Shown piece by piece: positions 1 through 4,586 of a DNA stretch of 5,430 nt. A program made the position numbers and the translations under genes. The DNA is taken from contig CABSMN010000100.1 in NCBI GenBank assembly GCA_902478765.1, positions 1 to 5,430 on the forward strand, read 5' to 3'. The notes beneath the pieces were generated by a model. It was not told the origin of the DNA, searched no databases, and saw only the letters and a list, made by a program, of their open reading frames with translations. This DNA comes from an uncultured Collinsella sp. (GTDB lineage Bacteria > Actinomycetota > Coriobacteriia > Coriobacteriales > Coriobacteriaceae). Position 1 is the stretch's first letter. Each line of letters starts with the position of its first letter.

Positions 1-16
1 TGTGTATAAGAGACAG
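1..16. other. Residual synthetic Tn5 mosaic-end (tagmentation adapter) sequence
   Basis: The bases TGTGTATAAGAGACAG are the last 16 of the 19-base Tn5 mosaic end used in tagmentation libraries. The reverse complement reads CTGTCTCTTATACACA. This fits the engineered mosaic end: the natural IS50 outside end has A at the fourth position, and the natural inside end diverges after CTGTCTCTT. No transposase gene or other IS50 sequence lies next to it. It is therefore best read as untrimmed adapter at a contig end, not a mobile element. Any protein call running through it gains a false C-terminus (Cys-Leu-Leu-Tyr-Thr). Confidence 0.94.
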
Positions 17-645
17 CCACCGCGCTCGTCACGGCCGCCGCGAGGACCGCGGTCCTCGTCCAGGCCCATGGCGACGAGCGGAGCGATAACCTTATCGAGA
101 GCGGCCATCAGCTCGGTAGCCTCCTCGTAAGAAAGCTCGGGCAGGAGCTTCTCCTTCTTGTTGGCAAGCTCGACCAGGCCCTCAGCGGCATCCTCGGCAG
201 CGAAGACAACGATCTTGCGCATATCGCCCTCGGCGTCGTCGATGCGGCCGACCAGATCGGCAGCCTCGGCCTCGGCCATCAGGCCATCGAGCTCACGAAG
301 GCGCATGCCCAGCAGGTCGGACATTTCCTTCTGCTCCATCTTGGGCTTGAGGTCAAGAAGCTTGATGGCGCGCTCGATGTTCGCCATGCGCTCGGCCTTG
401 GCCTCCTCCTCCTTGGAAATAGCAAAGCGACGGCTGCGCAGCAGGCGGGCGGCCTTCTGCATCTTGTCCATCAGCTCTTCGTCATCGTAATCAGCGGCGG
501 CCTCGACAACCTCGGCCTCCTCGGCGGAAACCTCGTCAGCAGCCTCAACCTCAGCAGCTTCGGTCTCCACGGTCTCGACTGCCTCGACCTCGGCAGCCAT
601 GGTCTCGTTCTCGGTCTCGTTCATGATCTCTTCGTTCTCAGACAT
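17..645 (-). CDS. MarR-like winged-helix protein with acidic N-terminus and RGG-type C-terminal tail (3' end missing)
   Basis: About 210 residues are visible, starting at ATG (645-643) behind AAGGAG (650-655, 4-nt spacer). Residues 1-59 are dominated by Glu and Ala with no basic residues, probably disordered. Residues about 58-192 resemble a MarR-type winged helix: a helical lead (LMDKMQKAARLLRSRR), a helix-turn-helix-like stretch at 103-131 (MEQKEMSDLLGMRLRELDGL then LVGRID), a wing-like DMRKIVVF at 141-148 matching the family's Asp-x-Arg wing motif, then EDAAEGL and a C-terminal helix after LSYEEA. From residue 198 the chain turns into Arg/Gly/Asp repeats (DRGPRGGRDERGG), like RGG-rich tails of nucleic-acid-binding proteins. 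The reading frame is open to the contig end, so the tail length is unknown. DNA or RNA binding is inferred from fold resemblance only; no target is known. Assembly may have stopped here because the tail is repetitive. Confidence 0.85.
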
Positions 646-659
646 GAGACTCCTTCTTG

Positions 660-693
660 GCCCTCTCGGGCATCATCGCCCCATTCGCGGGGC
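660..693 (-). promoter_or_regulatory. GC-rich hairpins in the leader of the winged-helix gene
   Basis: Two short perfect stems lie just before the ribosome binding site of the 17-645 gene. At 660-671 the minus-strand RNA reads GCCC-GAGA-GGGC, a 4-bp stem closed by a GNRA-class tetraloop and ending 4 nt upstream of AAGGAG. At 678-693 it reads GCCCC-GCGAAT-GGGGC, a 5-bp stem. They could tune translation initiation, but they are short and GC-rich, so chance is possible. No known riboswitch or leader motif was recognised. Confidence 0.35.
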
Positions 694-713
694 CCGTCGC
701 GCACTCTTTGCGC

Positions 714-719
714 TTTATA
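714..719 (-). promoter_or_regulatory. Possible -10 element for the winged-helix gene
   Basis: The minus strand reads TATAAA, preceded by TG, in an AT-richer patch of the 152-base gap between the transporter stop and the winged-helix start. It would give a leader of roughly 60 nt. No good -35 hexamer is seen 16-18 bases upstream, so this is a weak call. The remainder of 646-797 holds no small gene and no convincing terminator for the transporter. Confidence 0.3.
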
Positions 720-797
720 CATTCATGCCTCTCGGCAAAACGTCCATTAGTTTATGGTGTCGCCATCCAATCTAGCTGCAGAATCTATGTGCACACA

Positions 798-2213
798 TTA
801 ATGCGACATGTGCGACTCGCGGCGAGCGTACACCAGCGACACCGCGAACCCGACAACGGCAATCACGGCCGCCACGCGCACGGCGGCTGCAAATCCTATC
901 GCCTGGGCAACGTCCGACGCAACGCCTGCGGCGCCAGCAGCCACCGCAGAACTCGAAAGCAGGCCGATAAACAGCGATGGACCAAACGACGCGGCAATCA
1001 TGTTCCACGTGTTGAGCAATGCCGTTCCGTGAGGATGCTCGGCGGCGGGCAGCGTCTCCAGGCCGGCCGTCTGTGAGGGGCTCAGCACCAAACCGACGCC
1101 GGCATACACCACAACGGTCAGCGCCACGACAACGCCAATGTTCATACTTGCCGCAGTCATCGAGATTGCCGTCTGCCCCACGGCAATCAGGGCAAAGCCG
1201 ACCGGCAGCAGCGGCCATGCGCCACGGGCGTCCATCACGCGTCCGCCCACAATCGAGGTCACGGCGTTGCAGGCAATCGCCGGCAAAATGAGCAAGCCCG
1301 CAACAAGAGCGGTCATGCCGTATGCGCCCTCAAAATAGAGCGGCAGCAAAACGCTCATCGAGAACGTCGTCATCATCGACACCACCACAAGCAGGCACGC
1401 AGGCCAAAAGCGAACGCTCGCCATGGGGCGCACGTTGAGCACCGGATGTTCGAGCTTGAGCTGGCGGACCGCAAACAGGCCAAGCAGCACCACAGCGGCG
1501 AAAAGCATCACGATACCGGTCGTCACATTGGTCGAGAACTCGCCTACGGAATACACAAACGCCGTAATGCCGACGGCGAGCAAAACAACCGACAGAATAT
1601 CGAGTGTGGTGCTCGAGTGCTTTCCGACATTCCGAACGAGCTTTGCGCCCGCCGCAGCGACCACGATACCGCCCACTAGCGGCACTACGAACACTGCCCT
1701 CCAGCCAAACAAGGTGCACATAAGACCACTGATCACGGGGCCAAACGCCGGCCCCAGCGTAATGCAGGCACCGCCCAGGCTCAGATACAGACCGAACTTC
1801 TCGCGCGGGGCGCAAGATAGCACCACATTCATCATGAGCGGAAACAAGATACCCGATCCCGCAGCCTGCAAAATACGACTTGGCAGCAAAACGGTAAACG
1901 ACGGAGCGACCAGGCATAGGACTTCGCCGGCGACCATGCATCCGCATGCGAAAAACAGTAGCTTGCGCGTCGAGAAGCGACCGGACAGAAAGGCCATGAT
2001 GGCCGTAAAGATCGACGTCACGATCATGTAGCCCGAAACGAGCCACTGTGCCGTGGTGGCACTCACCGAAAAGGCCGTCATGATATCGTGCAGCGCCACG
2101 TTAATGATGTTCTCGTTAAACGCGGCAACAAAGGCTGCGATATACATTACGGCGAGAAACGCCAAAGTGGCCGATGGCGTTGCTTGAACTTGTTGTTGAG
2201 ATTTGCTTCCCAT
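798..2213 (-). CDS. MFS drug-type exporter, DHA2 (14-TM) family
   Basis: This 471-residue inner-membrane protein has about 14 hydrophobic segments and the length typical of DHA2 (EmrB/QacA-type) proton antiporters, which export drugs or metabolites. Visible motifs: FNENIINVALHDI at 32-44, the position of the family's D1 motif (LDxTIVNVALP), with Asn-Glu-Asn in place of the usual Asp; a loop 2-3 motif A variant GRFSTRKL at 78-85; TM4 motif B-like SRILQAAGSG with Arg113; and TM5 antiporter motif C-like GPAFGP at 154-159. The start chosen is ATG at 2213-2211, preceded by AGGAAGG with a 6-nt spacer. The frame stays open 48 codons further upstream, but that stretch is hydrophilic, has no good ribosome binding site and is not transporter-like. 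The substrate cannot be read from sequence. No regulator gene lies directly beside it; the neighbour across the divergent gap is a deformylase. Confidence 0.93.
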   Translation of the reverse strand: MGSKSQQQVQATPSATLAFLAVMYIAAFVAAFNENIINVALHDIMTAFSVSATTAQWLVSGYMIVTSIFTAIMAFLSGRFSTRKLLFFACGCMVAGEVLCLVAPSFTVLLPSRILQAAGSGILFPLMMNVVLSCAPREKFGLYLSLGGACITLGPAFGPVISGLMCTLFGWRAVFVVPLVGGIVVAAAGAKLVRNVGKHSSTTLDILSVVLLAVGITAFVYSVGEFSTNVTTGIVMLFAAVVLLGLFAVRQLKLEHPVLNVRPMASVRFWPACLLVVVSMMTTFSMSVLLPLYFEGAYGMTALVAGLLILPAIACNAVTSIVGGRVMDARGAWPLLPVGFALIAVGQTAISMTAASMNIGVVVALTVVVYAGVGLVLSPSQTAGLETLPAAEHPHGTALLNTWNMIAASFGPSLFIGLLSSSAVAAGAAGVASDVAQAIGFAAAVRVAAVIAVVGFAVSLVYARRESHMSH

Positions 2214-2219
2214 GCATTT

Positions 2220-2226
2220 CCTTCCT
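2220..2226 (-). promoter_or_regulatory. Ribosome binding site fixing the MFS start
   Basis: The minus strand reads AGGAAGG followed by AAATGC and ATG. This supports starting the transporter at 2213 and not at the upstream in-frame ATG at 2357. Confidence 0.75.
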
Positions 2227-2259
2227 CTTGGAACGACAGTCGCATCGCCCCAGAGGAAC

Positions 2260-2287
2260 AGTCCAGGGCGAAAATGAGCCCTAGACT
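2260..2287 (-). promoter_or_regulatory. Strong dyad/hairpin in the MFS leader
   Basis: Two 10-base arms, AGTCCAGGGC (2260-2269) and GCCCTAGACT (2278-2287), flank an 8-base loop. On the plus strand they have one C-A mismatch. On the minus strand, the likely transporter mRNA, that position becomes a U-G wobble, so all ten pairs form. No U-run follows, so it does not look like an intrinsic terminator. It could be an operator for a dimeric regulator or a leader RNA structure controlling the exporter. It begins 46 bases upstream of the transporter start codon. Confidence 0.5.
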
Positions 2288-2290
2288 TAC

Positions 2291-2318
2291 GCCAGACGCC
2301 GCACACGACGAATCTGGC
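2291..2318 (-). promoter_or_regulatory. Second, weaker dyad in the MFS leader
   Basis: GCCAGA (2291-2296) and TCTGGC (2313-2318) form a perfect 6-bp inverted repeat with a 16-base loop, directly next to the stronger dyad at 2260-2287. It may be part of the same leader structure or chance. Confidence 0.25.
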
Positions 2319-2339
2319 AACATGGTCCAACGTCGAAAG

Positions 2340-2345
2340 ATTGTA
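2340..2345 (-). promoter_or_regulatory. Possible -10 element for the MFS gene
   Basis: The minus strand reads TACAAT, one base off the TATAAT consensus. It would give a leader of about 120 nt containing both dyads. No convincing -35 is seen at the proper distance, so confidence is low. Confidence 0.25.
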
Positions 2346-2373
2346 ACGCGGACGCACAGCTTTTCTTCCGCGC

Positions 2374-2379
2374 TATTAT
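2374..2379 (+). promoter_or_regulatory. Possible -10 element for the deformylase gene
   Basis: TATTAT lies in an AT-rich patch 38 bases before the deformylase start codon, giving a short leader of about 30 nt. No clear -35 is present upstream. The patch is nearly symmetric and could also serve the opposite strand. Confidence 0.3.
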
Positions 2380-2405
2380 TAAAAGTCCACGAAAGCATGA
2401 AACAT

Positions 2406-2411
2406 GAGGAG
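2406..2411 (+). promoter_or_regulatory. Ribosome binding site fixing the deformylase start
   Basis: GAGGAG followed by CCCGCC and ATG at 2418. This favours the 2418 start over the in-frame ATG at 2397, which lacks a comparable site and would only add MKHEEPA. Confidence 0.75.
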
Positions 2412-2417
2412 CCCGCC

Positions 2418-2828
2418 ATGATCAAACCCATCATGAAATCCGAGTTCTTTTTGCGCCTGCCTTCCGAAGACGCGGGCCCCGATGACGCCGTGACCGGGCA
2501 GGACCTCCTGGATACGCTCCACGAGCATGAGCACGAGTGCGTGGGCCTCGCCGCCAATATGATTGGCGTACGCAAACGCATCATCTGCGTAAAGAACGGC
2601 AACGGGGCGCTGTTGATGTACAACCCTCAAATTCTTGAGCAGGTCAATGCCTATCAGACGAGCGAAGGATGCCTTTCGCTGGCTGGAGAGCGCCCCTGTA
2701 CTCGCTATCGTCGCATTAAGGTGGAGTATCTGGACGAGAACTTCGTCCATCGCATCAAGAACTTCTCGGGCTACACCGCCGAGATCATCCAGCACGAAAT
2801 CGACCACTGTTGCGGAATCGTTATTTAG
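2418..2828 (+). CDS. def: Peptide deformylase, small divergent clade
   Basis: This 136-residue cytosolic metalloenzyme is predicted to remove the N-formyl group from nascent proteins. All three deformylase motifs are in order: motif 1 VGLAANM (42-48), motif 2 EGCLS (83-87) and motif 3 QHEIDH (125-130). Metal ligands would be Cys85, His126 and His130, with Glu127 as the catalytic base. Two departures stand out. The conserved Gln of motif 1 (GxGLAAxQ, Gln50 in the E. coli enzyme) is Met48 here. The protein also ends at GIVI, six residues after the last ligand, so it lacks the C-terminal helix of the roughly 165-170-residue E. coli-type enzyme. Similar short enzymes with AANM are, from memory, a recognised second deformylase group in Gram-positive anaerobes. 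It is transcribed alone, divergent from the exporter and convergent with the aminotransferase, not beside fmt as in many bacteria. Whether it is the main deformylase or a secondary one cannot be told here. Confidence 0.9.
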   Translation: MIKPIMKSEFFLRLPSEDAGPDDAVTGQDLLDTLHEHEHECVGLAANMIGVRKRIICVKNGNGALLMYNPQILEQVNAYQTSEGCLSLAGERPCTRYRRIKVEYLDENFVHRIKNFSGYTAEIIQHEIDHCCGIVI

Positions 2829-2843
2829 TTCCGCCGATTCAAG

Positions 2844-2880
2844 AAAGCTCCCTGCAGCAAAACAACTGCAGGGAGCTTTT
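2844..2880. terminator. Bidirectional intrinsic terminator between convergent genes
   Basis: A perfect 14-bp inverted repeat pairs 2844-2857 (AAAGCTCCCTGCAG) with 2866-2879 (CTGCAGGGAGCTTT) around the 8-base loop CAAAACAA. The plus strand ends in TTTT; the minus strand ends in TTTCTT. It lies 15 bases after the deformylase stop and 24 bases after the aminotransferase stop on the other strand, so it can serve both genes. Confidence 0.92.
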
Positions 2881-2903
2881 CATAGTGCGGAACTTCTATC
2901 CCA

Positions 2904-4424
2904 CTAGCTCTGGCGGTAATGGTCGAAGAAGTCGGCGAGGTCTTCGAGGGACTCTTTGAGCACTTCCATGCGCGGCAGGTACACGATACGGAAGTGGTCG
3001 GGCTCAGCCCAGTTAAAGCCGCCGCCGCGCGTGATCAGGATCTTCTTCTCGTGCAGCAGGTCAAGGGCGAACTGCTCGTCATCGGTAATGTTGAACTTCT
3101 TCACATCCATCTTGGGGAAGATGTAGAACGCCGCACGCGGCTTAACCACCGAGATGCCGTCAATCTTGTTGAGCGCCTCATACACAAAGTTGCGCTGCTC
3201 GTAGACACGGCCGCCGGGGCGGATGTAGTCGTTGACGGACTGATGGCCACCGAGCGCCGTCTGAACGATCGACTGAGCCGGCACGTTGGAGCACAGGCGC
3301 ATGTTGGAGAGCATGTTGATGCCCATGATGAAGTCGCTCATGCAGCGCTGGTTGCCCGAAAGCACCATCCAGCCAATACGATAGCCCGCGATCATGTGCG
3401 ACTTGGACAGACCGCTAAAGGTGACGCAGGGCAGATCGGGAGCGAGCGAGGCAATCGAGACGTGCTCGTAGCCGTCCATGCACAGGCGGTCGTAGATCTC
3501 ATCAGCAAAGATCATCAGCTGATGCCTGCGTGCAACCTCGACGATGCCCTCGAGCACCTCGCGCGGGTAGACCGAGCCCGTGGGGTTGTTGGGGTTGATG
3601 ATAACGAGGGCTTTGGTCGCGCTCGTGATCTTGGACTCCATATCCTCCAGGTCGGGATACCAATCCGCCTGCTCATCGCACAGATAGTGCACAGGATGAC
3701 CGCCGGCAAGGGTTGCGCACGCCGTCCAGAGCGGATAGTCGGGGCTGGGAATCAGAATCTCGTCGCCATTGTCGAGCAGCGCGTTCATCGAAAGCTGAAT
3801 GAGCTCGGACACGCCGTTGCCCGTGTAGATATGCTCCATCTGAACGTTGGGCAAGCCCTTGATCTGCGAATACTGCATGATCGCCTTGCGCGCGGAGAAC
3901 AGGCCACGCGAGTTGGAATAGCCTTCGCAGTCGGGCAGCTGCTGGCGCATGTCCTTGATGACCTCATCGGGCGTGCGGAAACCGAAGGGCGCCGGGTTGC
4001 CGATATTGAGCTTGAGGATGCGCTCGCCCTCGTCCTCCATACGGGCGGCCTCGTCGACGACGGGACCGCGCACGTCATACAGGACGTTATCGAGCTTGGT
4101 GGATTTAGAAAAAGTACGCATGGTGGTGCTCCTTGCAATTTGAGCTGAGGGATGGGGTTCGGGCTTGGAATCGTTGCGGGGTGATGATGCCTCGCCTTGA
4201 TCGGCGTCGCCGGCAAGCAGCCAGGTAACATCGACCTCCAAAATACGGGCGAGCAGCTCAGCCACATCGTGCCGCGGAATCGTCTTGCCGCTCACATATT
4301 GGCTCATCTGACTCTTGCCGAGTTTTTTGCCGAGCATCTCCGATGCGCGGATTACGTCCGACTGGCGAACGTCGCGATCGGACATAGCCTGTCGCAGGCG
4401 ATCGCTAAACGTCTCTTGGGCCAC
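2904..4424 (-). CDS. XRE-type HTH fused to AlaA-like alanine aminotransferase
   Basis: The 506-residue protein starts at GTG (4424-4422) behind AAGGAGG with a 5-nt spacer. Residues about 5-71 form an XRE/Cro-type HTH (FSDRLRQAM, then KSQMSQYVSGKTIPRHD, then LLARILEVDVTWLL). Residues about 75-101 are a Ser/Pro/charged linker. Residues 102-506 are a full-length fold-type I aminotransferase most like AlaA/AlaT, which moves the amino group between glutamate and pyruvate using PLP. Catalytic features are intact: GNGVSE at 202-207, NPNNPTG at 277-283, Asp308 and Tyr311 in ADEIY, the PLP lysine Lys341 in SGLSK, Arg349 in GYRIG, and the carboxylate-binding Arg479 in HFRIVYL. The catalytic part alone would be 405 residues, the size I recall for E. 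coli AlaA. This is not the MocR type, which carries a GntR winged helix. The HTH may allow autoregulation through the GTTCAATT repeats upstream. Substrate preference is inferred from family resemblance. Confidence 0.94.
   Translation of the reverse strand: MAQETFSDRLRQAMSDRDVRQSDVIRASEMLGKKLGKSQMSQYVSGKTIPRHDVAELLARILEVDVTWLLAGDADQGEASSPRNDSKPEPHPSAQIARSTTMRTFSKSTKLDNVLYDVRGPVVDEAARMEDEGERILKLNIGNPAPFGFRTPDEVIKDMRQQLPDCEGYSNSRGLFSARKAIMQYSQIKGLPNVQMEHIYTGNGVSELIQLSMNALLDNGDEILIPSPDYPLWTACATLAGGHPVHYLCDEQADWYPDLEDMESKITSATKALVIINPNNPTGSVYPREVLEGIVEVARRHQLMIFADEIYDRLCMDGYEHVSIASLAPDLPCVTFSGLSKSHMIAGYRIGWMVLSGNQRCMSDFIMGINMLSNMRLCSNVPAQSIVQTALGGHQSVNDYIRPGGRVYEQRNFVYEALNKIDGISVVKPRAAFYIFPKMDVKKFNITDDEQFALDLLHEKKILITRGGGFNWAEPDHFRIVYLPRMEVLKESLEDLADFFDHYRQS
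4129..4134 (-). promoter_or_regulatory. Internal ribosome binding site at the HTH/aminotransferase junction
   Basis: The minus strand reads AAGGAG, then CACCACC (7 nt), then ATG at 4121-4119, in frame at codon 102 of the fusion. The resulting product would begin MRTFSKSTKLDNV, the usual beginning of a stand-alone AlaA-type enzyme, and would be 405 residues long. It may be an active second start or a relic of a once separate aminotransferase gene. Confidence 0.55.
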
Positions 4425-4429
4425 TAGAA

Positions 4430-4436
4430 CCTCCTT
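4430..4436 (-). promoter_or_regulatory. Ribosome binding site fixing the GTG start of the fusion
   Basis: AAGGAGG lies 5 nt before GTG at 4424. An in-frame ATG 13 codons upstream (4463) has no such site, would place this AAGGAGG inside the coding sequence, and overlaps a GTTCAATT repeat. The GTG start is therefore preferred. Confidence 0.85.
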
Positions 4437-4445
4437 GCTGGCAAA

Positions 4446-4527
4446 GTTCAATTTACAGAACACGAATTGAACCTGAGTTCAATTTAGGCAGCAGTATAGC
4501 GCGGCACATTATCCGAAAGTTCAATTT
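4446..4527. repeat. Cluster of four GTTCAATT boxes, candidate operator of the HTH-aminotransferase
   Basis: Three direct copies of GTTCAATTT start at 4446, 4477 and 4519. One inverted copy (GAATTGAAC) lies at 4464-4472. Boxes at 4465-4472 and 4477-4484 make a perfect inverted repeat with 8-base arms and a 4-base spacer (CTGA). Direct copies are 31 and 42 bases apart, close to 3 and 4 turns of B-DNA, so they face the same side. The cluster lies between 22 and 103 bases upstream of the GTG start and surrounds the likely promoter. Multiple dyad-arranged boxes upstream of a gene for an HTH protein suggest autoregulation; the binding protein is inferred. Confidence 0.7.
4493..4498 (-). promoter_or_regulatory. 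Possible -10 element for the HTH-aminotransferase
   Basis: The minus strand reads TATACT, a good -10 match. The nearest -35-like hexamer, TTGAAC, lies inside the 4519-4527 box but is 20 bases away, longer than the usual 17. If used, transcription would start near 4486, at the edge of the box at 4477-4485, so a bound repressor would block it. Confidence 0.35.
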
Positions 4528-4538
4528 CACAAGAAAAT

Positions 4539-4580
4539 GTACCGAGCCTCGAGAATTGTCCCAAAGTAGACAACAGGTAC
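4539..4580 (-). terminator. Weak candidate terminator after the LysR gene
   Basis: Nested short inverted repeats lie just after the LysR stop: outer GTACC (4539-4543) with GGTAC (4576-4580), and inner TTGTC (4556-4560) with GACAA (4569-4573). On the minus strand the outer stem is followed by ATTTTCTT. The stems are short and the outer loop is long, so termination here is uncertain. Confidence 0.25.
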
Positions 4581-4586
4581 GTGCTT

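Noticed and set aside
1..16. Possible natural IS50/Tn5 insertion
   Set aside because: The bases fit the engineered mosaic end and not a natural IS50 end, sit exactly at the contig edge, and no transposase sequence accompanies them.
41..58. 18-bp perfect palindrome CGAGGACCGCGGTCCTCG
   Set aside because: It falls inside Asp/Arg/Gly codons of the RGG-like tail and follows from repeated GAG/GAC/CGC/GGT codons; with no loop it is a poor hairpin.
788..795. 8-bp palindrome TGTGCACA just after the transporter stop
   Set aside because: Too short, with no loop and no U-run, to support a terminator or operator call.
2214..2357. 48-codon N-terminal extension of the transporter
   Set aside because: The extension is not transporter-like, has no good ribosome binding site, and would swallow the leader dyads; AGGAAGG before 2213 gives a better start.
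2919..4148. 409-codon open frame on the plus strand opposite the aminotransferase
   Set aside because: It lies entirely antisense to a clear enzyme gene, its product resembles no family I know, and long antisense frames are expected from the codon bias of GC-rich genes.
798..4424. A single multi-gene defence or mobile system spanning the window
   Set aside because: No nuclease, recombinase, toxin, reverse transcriptase, CRISPR repeat or attachment site is visible; the genes face different directions and look like independent housekeeping or accessory units.
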